Positions 54,563-63,313 of a stretch of DNA of 64,000 bases are shown in pieces. The notes under the pieces were generated by a model. It saw nothing but the letters and a program-made list of their open reading frames with translations, did no database searches and was not told the DNA's origin. Position 1 is the stretch's first letter; the number at the start of each line of letters is the position of its first letter. This DNA comes from Chromatiales bacterium. GTDB taxonomy: Bacteria > Pseudomonadota > Gammaproteobacteria > UBA6429 > Thiohalophilaceae. Both the position numbers and the translations under genes were made by a program. Where the stretch lies: assembly GCA_026984045.1 (NCBI GenBank), contig JALSSV010000067.1:1-64000 (forward strand). The letters run 5' to 3'.

Positions 54563-56758
54563 ATGGAAACGAATACCGCCGACCGTTTCCGGCCCCGTGA
54601 CTACCTCGCACCCCGCTACTGGCCCACCTGGCTGGGCCTGGGCCTGCTGCGTCTCGTTATCCTCCTGCCCGACCCGGCCCTGCGCGGCCTGAGCCGCGGT
54701 CTCGGCCGTCTCGGCGTTCACCTGATGCCCGAACGGCGCCGGATCACCCGCACCAACATCGACCGGGTATTTCCCGAACTGGACAAGGCCGCCCGCCGGC
54801 GCCTGGTGCGGGAAAGCTTCGCCTCGGCCGTACAGGCCGTGTTCGAGTCGGCCATCGCCTGGTGGGCGCCGGATGCCCGCTTGCAGGGCCGTTACGTGCT
54901 GGAAGGCAAGCAGGAACTGGAACGCGCCCTGGAAGGCGGCAAGGGCGCGATCCTCCTCGGCGGCCACTACACCACCCTGGAGATCTCCGGTCGCCTGCTG
55001 GGCCACGAGGTGCCCAACGTCTGGCCCACCTACAAGCGGGCCCACAACCCGCTGGTGGAGGCGCTGATGCGGGTCGCGCGCAGCCGCAACAATGCCGGCC
55101 TGATCGAAAGCAGCGACTTTCGCGGCATCCTTCGCCGCCTGAAGCAGAATGACGTGATCTGGTTCGCCCCGGATCAGGATTTCGGCGCCGATCGCTGCGT
55201 ATTCGCCCCCTTCATGGGGATCCCGGCAGTGACCCTGACGGCCACCGCCCGTCTGGCCCGACTCTCGGGCGCGCCGGTGCTGCCCTACTATTCCCGGCGT
55301 GAGCCCGACGGCACCTGGCGCCTGCGGATCGGCCCGCCGCTGGCCGACTTCCCCAGCGGCGACGAGTTGGCCGACGCCACCGCCGTCAACCGCGCCATCG
55401 AGATCGGTGTGCGCGAGGCGCCCGGTCAATACCTCTGGGGCCACCGGCGCTTCCGCACCCGGCCCCGGGGCGAGCCGCAGTTCTATCGCGCCCGGCGGGA
55501 TCGCAACCTGCGCCGCTACAGCCGCGCCCTGGCCCTGTTGTCGCTGCCGGCCATCGGCCACACCCTGTGGACAGCCTGGCGGGAGGGCGGCCCCCGTTAT
55601 GCCCGGGAGCGGCTGGGCCTGGGCCCCTGGCCCGCCGGGCCGTTCGATCACTGGTTCCACGCCGCCTCGGTGGGCGAGGTGAATGCCGTGGCGCCCCTGA
55701 TCGAGCGCCTGCGGGAACGCTGGCCCCAGGCCCGCATCCTGCTCACGGTCAACACCCCCAGCGGCCTGCGTACCGCCGAAGGCCGTTTCCACGAGGCCAT
55801 CGCCACCGCCTACCTGCCCATCGACTGGCTGTTCGCCGCGCGCCGCTTCCTGAATCGGATCCATCCTCGCAACAGCCTGGTGGTGGAGACGGAACTGTGG
55901 CCGAACCTCTATCTCGAGGCCCATTACCGGGGAACGCCGGTCACCCTGATCAATGCCCGACTGTCGCCACGCTCCACGAATGCTCCGATCTGGGTGCAGC
56001 GCATCCTCGGCCGTACTCTGGAGTCGGTACACACGATTCTGGCCCGCTCCGACGAGGATGCCGAACGCTATCGCCAACTCGCCTTTCCCGGTGAACACCT
56101 CGACGTGATCGGCAACCTCAAGTTTGCCCAATCGGCAACGGCATCGAGAACGCCGTTCGAGGCTGGCCGCCCCTACGTGCTCGCCGCCTCCACCCGCCCC
56201 GGTGAGGAACGCCGACTGGCCCGGCTTTGGCAACGCCTTGACAAGACGCTGCTGATCATCGTCCCCCGGCATCCCAGACGTCTGAAGGCGATTCTCGATG
56301 ATCTGGCAGATACCGGCCTGCCAGTGGCCGTGCGCAGCCGCGGCGAACCGATCACGGCTGAAACCCGAATCTATGTGGCCGACACCTTCGGCGAGCTGCC
56401 GGCCTTCATCGCCGGCAGCCGCTTCGTGATCATGGGTGGCTCCCTGGAACCCTTCGGCGGCCAGAACCTGCTCGAAGCGGCCCGTGCAGGCAAGGCCGTG
56501 ATCCTCGGCCCGCACATGGACAACTTTGCCGACGAGGCCCGCCTGTTTCTGGAACACAACGCCGCCCGCCAGGTGCAAGACGACGCCGAACTGGACGCGG
56601 CGATTCGGGAACTGCTGGCCGATCCGGATCTGGCCGCGGAAATGGGCCGGAACGGCCAGGCCCTGATGACGGAACTGGCCGACATGGCCGACCGCTACCT
56701 GGACCGTCTGGAGGCCCGATTGCCCACGTTCAGGCCGGAGCGGACGGAAACGGCTTGA
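54563..56758 (+). CDS. Fusion of LpxL-type lipid A acyltransferase and WaaA Kdo transferase
   Basis: This 731-residue protein joins two enzymes. Residues 1 to about 310 form an LpxL/HtrB-like acyltransferase (GGHYTTLE with the HX4E motif at His135, FAPDQDFGADRCVFAPFMG). Residues from about 320 to 731 form WaaA/KdtA: FHAASVGEVNAV with the catalytic Glu, then SLVVETELWPNLY, LINARLSPRS and MGGSLEPFGGQN. WaaA adds Kdo to lipid IVA and LpxL acylates the Kdo-bearing product, so the fusion holds sequential steps. There is one uninterrupted frame and no internal stop. Confidence 0.9.
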   Translation: METNTADRFRPRDYLAPRYWPTWLGLGLLRLVILLPDPALRGLSRGLGRLGVHLMPERRRITRTNIDRVFPELDKAARRRLVRESFASAVQAVFESAIAWWAPDARLQGRYVLEGKQELERALEGGKGAILLGGHYTTLEISGRLLGHEVPNVWPTYKRAHNPLVEALMRVARSRNNAGLIESSDFRGILRRLKQNDVIWFAPDQDFGADRCVFAPFMGIPAVTLTATARLARLSGAPVLPYYSRREPDGTWRLRIGPPLADFPSGDELADATAVNRAIEIGVREAPGQYLWGHRRFRTRPRGEPQFYRARRDRNLRRYSRALALLSLPAIGHTLWTAWREGGPRYARERLGLGPWPAGPFDHWFHAASVGEVNAVAPLIERLRERWPQARILLTVNTPSGLRTAEGRFHEAIATAYLPIDWLFAARRFLNRIHPRNSLVVETELWPNLYLEAHYRGTPVTLINARLSPRSTNAPIWVQRILGRTLESVHTILARSDEDAERYRQLAFPGEHLDVIGNLKFAQSATASRTPFEAGRPYVLAASTRPGEERRLARLWQRLDKTLLIIVPRHPRRLKAILDDLADTGLPVAVRSRGEPITAETRIYVADTFGELPAFIAGSRFVIMGGSLEPFGGQNLLEAARAGKAVILGPHMDNFADEARLFLEHNAARQVQDDAELDAAIRELLADPDLAAEMGRNGQALMTELADMADRYLDRLEARLPTFRPERTETA

Positions 56759-56849
56759 AGCGCACGAAAATTTCGGCCGACGATCCCCCCCGGGCAACCT
56801 ATCCGACGACATACCAACCACGGGAAAAGTCACCACACCGAATCGAAGG

Positions 56850-56895
56850 GTGCCCCTCTCCCCTTCGGGGAGAGGGTCAGGGTGAGGGGTGAAGG
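56850..56895. repeat. CCCTCACCCTGTCCC repeat, short inverted copy
   Basis: GCCCCTCTCCCCTTCGGGGA... and AGGGTCAGGGTGAGGGG form a copy of the C-rich family in reverse orientation, followed by the simple repeat GTGAAGGGTGAAGGGTGAGGG. It fills the convergent spacer between the LpxL-WaaA fusion and kdkA. Confidence 0.65.
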
Positions 56896-56940
56896 GTGAA
56901 GGGTGAGGGAGCTGACGGGCAAGGCCCCACCTCCCCAACC

Positions 56941-57666
56941 TCAGACCAGCCCCGCCGATCGATACCCATCGAGCAGCCGCTGCCAGTCGCTCTGTGCGAA
57001 ATGGAACTCGGGAAGCTTGCCCGCCAGCTTGTCCAGGGAACGGCGCAGGCGTGCGAGGTTCGCCTGCTGCCAGCGCCTTGCCGGGCGCCGCAGTCGGCCG
57101 CGGTCGAAATCGATGAGATGAAATCGTCCCCCCCGATCCAGCAGGACGTTGTTGGCATTGAGATCGGCATGGAACACGCCGTGAGCGTGGAATCGCAGCA
57201 ACAGGGCCCCCAGCGCGATCCAGTACCCTTCCGCCAGCGGCTCCCGGGTCAGCAGTTCGGCCAGGGTGGTCGCCTCGGGGATGCGCAGGGTCATCAGATC
57301 CGCCGTATAGAACAGGCCCGCCCGCACCACCCGCGCCGCCGCCGGCTGCGGCACCGGCAGCCCCATCTCGCGCAGTCGCGCCAGCAGCTGCCATTCGGCA
57401 AAGGCGCGGCTGCGACGTGCGCCCAGCCACAGGTACCTGTCCTCGGAAACACGGGCCACGAACCCGCCCCGCCGGTAATGGCGCAGCACATAGTCCCGTC
57501 CCGCATGCTGCACGAAGAAGGTGGTTCCGCGTCCCTCGGCAAAACCGATGATGGCGCTGCGCGCCGCCCAGTCCCCGGCATCGAACACCAGCTCCTGCGG
57601 ATTTCCAATCAGCGCCTCATCATATAGGATGTAGCGATTGCCTTGCCTGAATTCCCTGACACCCAA
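56941..57666 (-). CDS. kdkA: 3-deoxy-D-manno-octulosonic acid kinase
   Basis: This 241-residue kinase has the KdkA pattern: EGRGTTFFVQ near the N-terminus, HYRRGGFVARVSEDRYLW, catalytic HADLNANNVLLD and the metal-binding Asp in LIDFDRGRL. It phosphorylates Kdo in lipopolysaccharide, as in Haemophilus, where a single Kdo is used. No ATG fits; a TTG at 57666 (LGVREFRQGNRY) aligns with the known N-terminus of Haemophilus KdkA. It overlaps the divergent heptosyltransferase start by 24 bases. Confidence 0.85.
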   Translation of the reverse strand: MGVREFRQGNRYILYDEALIGNPQELVFDAGDWAARSAIIGFAEGRGTTFFVQHAGRDYVLRHYRRGGFVARVSEDRYLWLGARRSRAFAEWQLLARLREMGLPVPQPAAARVVRAGLFYTADLMTLRIPEATTLAELLTREPLAEGYWIALGALLLRFHAHGVFHADLNANNVLLDRGGRFHLIDFDRGRLRRPARRWQQANLARLRRSLDKLAGKLPEFHFAQSDWQRLLDGYRSAGLV

Positions 57667-58776
57667 TTGAAACCCCTGCCCCTGAAAAATCCGCCCGAGT
57701 CGGTCTGCCTGCTGCGCCTGTCGGCCATTGGCGATGTCTGCCATGCCGTGCCGGTGATCCGGACCCTGCAGAAAGCCTGGCCGGAAACCCGCCTGACCTG
57801 GATCGTCGGCAAGACGGAATACGATCTGGTGGGGGATATCCCCGGCGTCGAGTTTATCATCTTCGACAAAGCGGCGGGCTGGCGCGCCTGGCGCGACCTG
57901 CGCCGGGTTCTGCGTGACCGGCACTTCGACGTGCTCCTGCACATGCAGATGTCCCTGCGCGCCTCACTGGCCAGCCTGGCGATCCCGGCCGACATCCGTC
58001 TCGGTTTCGACCGGGAACGCGCCAACGATCTGCAATGGCTGTTCACCAATGCCCGGATTCCGCATGTGCCCCGGCAGCACGTACTGGAGAGCTTTCTGGA
58101 ATTCCCTCGCGCCCTCGGCATCGACGAAACCGTGCTGGAATGGAACATTCCCATCCCCGAAGGCGCCCGGCAAAAAGCCCGGGAACTGGCCCCGACCGGC
58201 CCCTACGTCATCATCAGCCCCTGCTCCGCCCACGCCTACCGCAACTGGACCCCCGAAGGCTACGCCGCCGTGGCCGATTACCTGTGGGAGAAATGGCAAC
58301 TCCCTGTCCTGCTCACCGGCGGCCCCTCGACCACCGAACGGCGGATGGCCCAGGCCATCCTCGCCCGCTCTCGCCATCGTCCCCGAGATCTCACCGGCCA
58401 TACCGATCTCAAGACCCTGCTTGCCCTGCTGGCCGGTGCCCGTCTGCTCATTTCGCCTGACTCCGGCCCAGCCCACATGGCCACCACCGTCGGGACACCG
58501 GTCGTTGGCCTCTACGCCGCGACCAATCCGGAGCGGGCCCGCCCGTACTGCTCGCCCGAGCTGGTGGTCAACGGCTATCCGGATGCCGTACGGCAGTTCC
58601 TGGGCAAGGACAATATGATTGTGCCCTGGGGTACCCGAATCCGTCAGCCGGCTGCGATGTCCCTGATTCGGGTTCCGGACGTGCTTTCGATCGTCGAAAA
58701 AGCGATGGGATCACCACAAAACATGTCGAATCCGGTATCATTGCGGCATTCTCTCGACACGGATCCCCGGACATGA
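57643..58776 (+). CDS. Glycosyltransferase family 9 (heptosyltransferase-like)
   Basis: This 377-residue GT-B enzyme has the GT9 N-terminus VCLLRLSAIGDVCHAVPVIRTLQ and a donor site CSAHAYRNWTPEGYAAVADYL...LISPDSGPAHMATTVGTPVVGLYAATNPERARPY in separate segments. It probably adds heptose to the LPS inner core. The called start is TTG at 57643; later start codons are possible. It overlaps the kdkA start region and is coupled to the next gene by a 4-base overlap. Confidence 0.9.
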   Translation: MPEFPDTQLKPLPLKNPPESVCLLRLSAIGDVCHAVPVIRTLQKAWPETRLTWIVGKTEYDLVGDIPGVEFIIFDKAAGWRAWRDLRRVLRDRHFDVLLHMQMSLRASLASLAIPADIRLGFDRERANDLQWLFTNARIPHVPRQHVLESFLEFPRALGIDETVLEWNIPIPEGARQKARELAPTGPYVIISPCSAHAYRNWTPEGYAAVADYLWEKWQLPVLLTGGPSTTERRMAQAILARSRHRPRDLTGHTDLKTLLALLAGARLLISPDSGPAHMATTVGTPVVGLYAATNPERARPYCSPELVVNGYPDAVRQFLGKDNMIVPWGTRIRQPAAMSLIRVPDVLSIVEKAMGSPQNMSNPVSLRHSLDTDPRT

Positions 58777-59813
58777 AGCTGTGGTGGGATGCGCATGTGT
58801 GGCTGCACCGCCACGCAGAGCGGGTCTTTGCGGAAATCGACTTTGAACAGGTTCGAAACATCGGCGTCATCAAACACGCCGGGTTCGGCGATACACTCCT
58901 GACCAGACCTTTTCTGCTACTGCTTCGCGAACATTTCCCGAACGCCCGGATCACATACAGTATCAAGACCAACCAACAGCAAGGGGTCCCTCGCGACCTC
59001 GTCGATAACATCCATGTCATGCCGAGTTCCCGCAAGCGGCGCAACTGGGCAACAGCCATGAAGGCCTACCGGACCTTTGGCCCCCAGGACATCATTTTTG
59101 ATTTGACTGCCAGTACGCCCTCTTTTCTTCTGACCCGGCTCACTCCGGCAAAGATCAAGGTCGGTTTCCAGCACCGAAATGTCCACAAATGGATCTACCA
59201 TGTCGCCATACCCCGTTCCGTCTACCATTTCGAGGCAGAAACCTATCTGGAGCAATTACACCCTTTTGGCATCCCTTACAAACTGCCGCTGGATTTCAGA
59301 ATGCCAACAGAAACGAGCATAGATGAGGATGCCCCCATAGCCCATTTTACCGGGGCGGCCACTGAATACAAATGCTGGCCTGTCGAATTTTTTGCAAAAC
59401 TGATCAGCATGATTGCCGATCGTTATCCTGACAAACAACAAGTCATCATCGCCGGGCTACAGACGTGGGAGAAAGAACGCGCCAGGAAAATCCATGCCGA
59501 AGTCAAATCGGCCGGGATGATATCCCTTGTCGATGATCCCGAGCACACCGAGACCATGATCCGTAAGGCGTCCATCCTGATTTCCAACGATACCGGCGTT
59601 CGGCACCTTGCCATCGCCCATGCAACACCAACCATCGGGATCTTCTTTGCCACACTCCCCTTCCGTTACTGGCCACGATGGGGCCACCACGAAGTCGTAT
59701 TTCGCAAGAATGGGGCCCCTCCCTCACCGGAATCTGTTTTCGACACGTTGGAACTTCTGTTGGATGACATTACGGCATCAGGCGTTGCAAAAACAAGAGA
59801 GGTATTTGCATGA
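58773..59813 (+). CDS. Glycosyltransferase family 9 protein
   Basis: This 346-residue GT9-like protein has [23 protein letters not shown] at the N-terminus and [31 protein letters not shown] at the C-terminal donor site. It is divergent from the heptosyltransferase before it, and its base composition is visibly more AT-rich. It overlaps both neighbours by 4 bases, so it is well settled in the operon. The sugar and acceptor are unknown. Confidence 0.85.
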   Translation: MKLWWDAHVWLHRHAERVFAEIDFEQVRNIGVIKHAGFGDTLLTRPFLLLLREHFPNARITYSIKTNQQQGVPRDLVDNIHVMPSSRKRRNWATAMKAYRTFGPQDIIFDLTASTPSFLLTRLTPAKIKVGFQHRNVHKWIYHVAIPRSVYHFEAETYLEQLHPFGIPYKLPLDFRMPTETSIDEDAPIAHFTGAATEYKCWPVEFFAKLISMIADRYPDKQQVIIAGLQTWEKERARKIHAEVKSAGMISLVDDPEHTETMIRKASILISNDTGVRHLAIAHATPTIGIFFATLPFRYWPRWGHHEVVFRKNGAPPSPESVFDTLELLLDDITASGVAKTREVFA

Positions 59814-61156
59814 AAGTCGTCGTCGTTGGAACCGGCTATGTGGGCCTGGTCACGGGCACCTGCTTTGCCGAACGGGGCAGTCACGTGGTCTGTGTGGACA
59901 TCGATCAGGCCAAGATCGATGCCCTCCACCAGGGCGTGATTCCCATCTACGAGCCGGGGCTCGAGGAGATGGTCAAGGCCAACGTGGCCGAAGGGCGGCT
60001 CGACTTCACCACCTCCTTGGCCGAAGCCCTGCCGGGGGCCGACTTCGCGTTCATCGCCGTGGGCACCCCGCCCGGCGAGGACGGTTCGGCCGATCTGCAA
60101 TACGTGCTGGGTGTGGCCCGGGAGATCGGCCAGCACATGAGTGATTATCTTGTCGTCGTCGACAAGTCCACCGTGCCGGTGGGCACCGCCGACAAGGTGC
60201 GGGCCGTGGTGCAGGAAGCGCTTGACAGGCGGGGCGAGAAAATCGACTTCGACGTGGTGAGCAATCCCGAGTTCCTCAAGGAAGGCGACGCCATCGACGA
60301 CTTCATGCGGCCGGATCGGGTGGTAATCGGCACCGACAGCGAGCGGGCTGCCGAACTGATGCGCAAGCTCTATCATCCCTTCATGCGCAACCACGAAAAC
60401 ACCCTGATCATGGGCATCCGCGATGCCGAGATGACCAAGTACGCCGCCAACGCCATGCTGGCCACCAAAATCTCCTTCATGAACGAGATCGCCGGCCTCT
60501 GCGAACGACTGGGCGTGGACGTGGAGAACGTCCGCCTCGGCATCGGCTCCGACTCCCGAATCGGCTATTCCTTCATCTACCCGGGCTGCGGCTACGGCGG
60601 CTCCTGCTTCCCCAAGGACGTCAAGGCCCTGATCCAGATGGCCAACGAGATCGACTTCGACGCCCAGGTGTTGCGGGCCGTGGAAGCGCGCAACGAACGA
60701 CAGAAACACCGTCTGGCCGAGAAGATCCTCGAGCGCCTGGGCCCGGATCTGTCCGGACTGACCATCGGCCTCTGGGGCCTGGCCTTCAAGCCCGGTACCG
60801 ATGACATGCGCGAAGCCCCTTCGAAAGTCATCATGCGCGAACTCATCGCCGCCGGCGCCCGCGTCAGGGCCTACGATCCGGTCGCCCACGAGGTGGCACG
60901 GCGGGAACTGCCCCGGGACTGGTTTGACGACGGGCACCTCACGCTGGTGGAACACCAGTACGACGCGCTGGAGAATGTGGACGCCATGGCGCTCGTCACC
61001 GAATGGAAACCCTTCAATCACCCGGATTTCGCCCGGATGAAATCCGCCATGAAGTCCCCCCTCATCTTCGATGGACGCAATCAGTATGATCCGCAGGAGA
61101 TGCAGGCACTCGGTTTCGAGTATCACAGCATCGGACGCAAGGCCCCCACCACATGA
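59810..61156 (+). CDS. UDP-glucose 6-dehydrogenase
   Basis: This 448-residue enzyme has the NAD motif [26 protein letters not shown] and the catalytic [10 protein letters not shown] (Cys266). It oxidises UDP-glucose twice to UDP-glucuronate. It is translationally coupled to the next gene, whose product probably uses UDP-glucuronate directly. It overlaps the GT9 gene upstream by 4 bases. Confidence 0.96.
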   Translation: MKVVVVGTGYVGLVTGTCFAERGSHVVCVDIDQAKIDALHQGVIPIYEPGLEEMVKANVAEGRLDFTTSLAEALPGADFAFIAVGTPPGEDGSADLQYVLGVAREIGQHMSDYLVVVDKSTVPVGTADKVRAVVQEALDRRGEKIDFDVVSNPEFLKEGDAIDDFMRPDRVVIGTDSERAAELMRKLYHPFMRNHENTLIMGIRDAEMTKYAANAMLATKISFMNEIAGLCERLGVDVENVRLGIGSDSRIGYSFIYPGCGYGGSCFPKDVKALIQMANEIDFDAQVLRAVEARNERQKHRLAEKILERLGPDLSGLTIGLWGLAFKPGTDDMREAPSKVIMRELIAAGARVRAYDPVAHEVARRELPRDWFDDGHLTLVEHQYDALENVDAMALVTEWKPFNHPDFARMKSAMKSPLIFDGRNQYDPQEMQALGFEYHSIGRKAPTT

Positions 61157-62112
61157 AGAACTATCACCGCAAGCGCATTCTCGTCACCGGCGGGGCCGGC
61201 TTTCTCGGCTCCCATCTCTGCGAACGGCTGCTGAACGAAGGCAACGACGTCCTGTGCCTGGACAACTTCTTCACCGGCACCCGCGAGAACATCATCCACC
61301 TGATGGACAACCACCGCTTCGAGCTGATCCGGCACGACGTGGTCGAGCCCATCCTGCTGGAGGTGGACGAGATCTACAATCTCGCCTGCCCCGCCTCGCC
61401 CATCCACTACCAGTACAACCCCATCAAGACCACCAAGACCTCGGTGATGGGCGCCATCAACATGCTGGGGCTGGCCAGGCGCACCCGCGCCTGGATCATG
61501 CAGGCATCCACCTCGGAGGTCTACGGCGATCCCCAGGTGCATCCCCAACCGGAAAGCTACTGGGGCAACGTCAACCCCATCGGCCCCCGCTCGTGTTATG
61601 ACGAAGGCAAACGCTGCGCCGAAACCCTGTTCTTCGACTATCACCGGGAACACGGCATTCCCATCAAGGTGGCCCGGATCTTCAATACCTATGGTCCGCG
61701 CATGCACCCCGCTGACGGGCGCGTGGTGTCCAACTTCATCATCCAGGCGCTCAAGGGAGAAGACATCACGATCTATGGCGATGGTACCCAGACCCGCTCC
61801 TTTTGCTATGTGGACGAGATGGTCGATGCCTTCATCCGCCTGATGGGCTCGCCCGAGGATTTCACCGGCCCGGTCAATCTGGGCAATCCGGCCGAGTTCA
61901 CCATCCGGGAACTGGCCGAGAAGGTCATCGACATCACCGGCTCCGGTTCCCGACTGATCCGGAAACCCCTGCCGGCCGACGATCCCAAACAGCGCCAACC
62001 GGACATCCGGCTGGCCAGGGAAGCCCTGGGATGGGCGCCCAGGATAAAACTGGAAGAAGGCCTGAAGAAGACCATCGCCCATTTCGAGCAACTGCTGAGC
62101 GAATCCGCCTGA
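61153..62112 (+). CDS. UDP-glucuronate decarboxylase (UDP-xylose synthase type)
   Basis: This 319-residue extended SDR has [15 protein letters not shown] (NAD site) and the YXXXK catalytic pair (Tyr149 and Lys153 in CYDEGKR). [25 protein letters not shown] and [12 protein letters not shown] are hallmarks of UDP-xylose synthases. It converts UDP-glucuronate to UDP-xylose, which suggests xylose or a derived pentose in a surface glycan. Coupled to the dehydrogenase gene. Confidence 0.92.
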   Translation: MKNYHRKRILVTGGAGFLGSHLCERLLNEGNDVLCLDNFFTGTRENIIHLMDNHRFELIRHDVVEPILLEVDEIYNLACPASPIHYQYNPIKTTKTSVMGAINMLGLARRTRAWIMQASTSEVYGDPQVHPQPESYWGNVNPIGPRSCYDEGKRCAETLFFDYHREHGIPIKVARIFNTYGPRMHPADGRVVSNFIIQALKGEDITIYGDGTQTRSFCYVDEMVDAFIRLMGSPEDFTGPVNLGNPAEFTIRELAEKVIDITGSGSRLIRKPLPADDPKQRQPDIRLAREALGWAPRIKLEEGLKKTIAHFEQLLSESA

Positions 62113-62151
62113 ACCGCCAGGCTGACGGCCGAGTGTGCCGCGCCGGCGACT

Positions 62152-63252
62152 TCATTGCCCGGCAAGCAGTTCGGTCAGGCGGGCGAAGTGTCCCTCCTCG
62201 GTGAACTGGCGATCCGCAAAGGCCTCTCCGGCCCGCGCCAGCCTGCGGCGAAAGCCCGGCTCCGTCACCAGCCGGCGCAGGCAGCGGGCCAGATCCTCCG
62301 CATCTTCCGAGGTGAATAGCAGCCCGGTCTTGCCATCTTCGATGATCTCCGGCACACCACCGGCATGGGAGCCGATTACGGCCACCCCGGCGCGCATCGC
62401 CTCGGCGAGCACCAGACCGAAGGTTTCCTCCTTCGTCGCAAGCACCACGGTATCGAAGCAGCCCATGATGTCCGGAGGATGGGGATGAAAACCGGCGAAA
62501 TGGATCCGTTCCGACAGCCCGCGCCGATCCACGCCCTCCTGCAATTCCTGCAGATACGCCTCGCTCATGGGCCGGCCGACGATTGCGAGGTGAATATCCA
62601 AGCCCTCCGCCAGTAACCGGGAAACCGCATCGATCAGCAAATGCTGCCCCTTGCCCGGCTCGATGCGCCCGAAAATGGCCACCGTGAAGGCGTCGGCAGG
62701 CACCCCTTGCCGACTCCGCCAGGCACGGCAATCCTCCTCCCGAGGCGGCTGCGGTTTGGGTACCCCGTAATACAGCGTGGTAATGCGCCCGGCCTCCAGG
62801 GGCAGAAACCGTCTGGCATCCGCTTCGAGGCGGCGGGTAATCGTGACGTAGGCATCGACCCGGCGATAGAGGAACCGGTGCCACAACCCGCGTCGGGGCC
62901 GGGTCAGCGCCATCTGGCGGGTGTAGACCAGGCGCAGGCTGCGCCTGGCCAGCAGCCTGGCGAAGACCGCGAGGGGCAAGTCCTTTCGCGCATGAAGATG
63001 GAGCACATCGATTGCCTCACGCCGAATCCAGCCGGCCAGCCGCCAGGCGGAAAGCAGCGGAAAATAGGTGCTGCGCGGCTGCAGGCGACGAACCGGAAGG
63101 CCGGCCTCCCGCAACCGTTCCTCCAGCAGGGTATCGCCGGCCACCACGGCCAGCCGCAAGGCGCCCTCCCTTTGATAGTGCCGGGCGACCTTGGCCGCAT
63201 AGAGTTCCAGCCCCCCAAAACCGGGTGAGGTGCACAATTCGAGCAATTTCAT
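62152..63252 (-). CDS. Glycosyltransferase family 4
   Basis: This 366-residue GT-B enzyme has an N-terminal GFGGLELYAAKVARHYQ and the donor-site segments FGRIEPGKGQHLLIDAV, ATKEETFGLVLAEAMRAGVAVIGS and GGVPEIIEDGKTGLLF. It is an inverse-strand gene between two plus-strand groups. The sugar donor is unknown. The ATG at 63252 (MKLLELCTSPGFGG) is used; the frame is open further upstream into the divergent gene region. Confidence 0.9.
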   Translation of the reverse strand: MKLLELCTSPGFGGLELYAAKVARHYQREGALRLAVVAGDTLLEERLREAGLPVRRLQPRSTYFPLLSAWRLAGWIRREAIDVLHLHARKDLPLAVFARLLARRSLRLVYTRQMALTRPRRGLWHRFLYRRVDAYVTITRRLEADARRFLPLEAGRITTLYYGVPKPQPPREEDCRAWRSRQGVPADAFTVAIFGRIEPGKGQHLLIDAVSRLLAEGLDIHLAIVGRPMSEAYLQELQEGVDRRGLSERIHFAGFHPHPPDIMGCFDTVVLATKEETFGLVLAEAMRAGVAVIGSHAGGVPEIIEDGKTGLLFTSEDAEDLARCLRRLVTEPGFRRRLARAGEAFADRQFTEEGHFARLTELLAGQ

Positions 63253-63313
63253 GGTTTCGGGATTTGGGCTATGATGGGTTTTTCCGAATTCCGTCTGCAA
63301 AACGATACCAGCG

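Noticed and set aside
54548-57430. A 960-codon open frame on the minus strand
   Set aside because: It covers the LpxL-WaaA fusion and part of kdkA in the wrong strand or frame; its composition is typical of a GC-rich antisense shadow.
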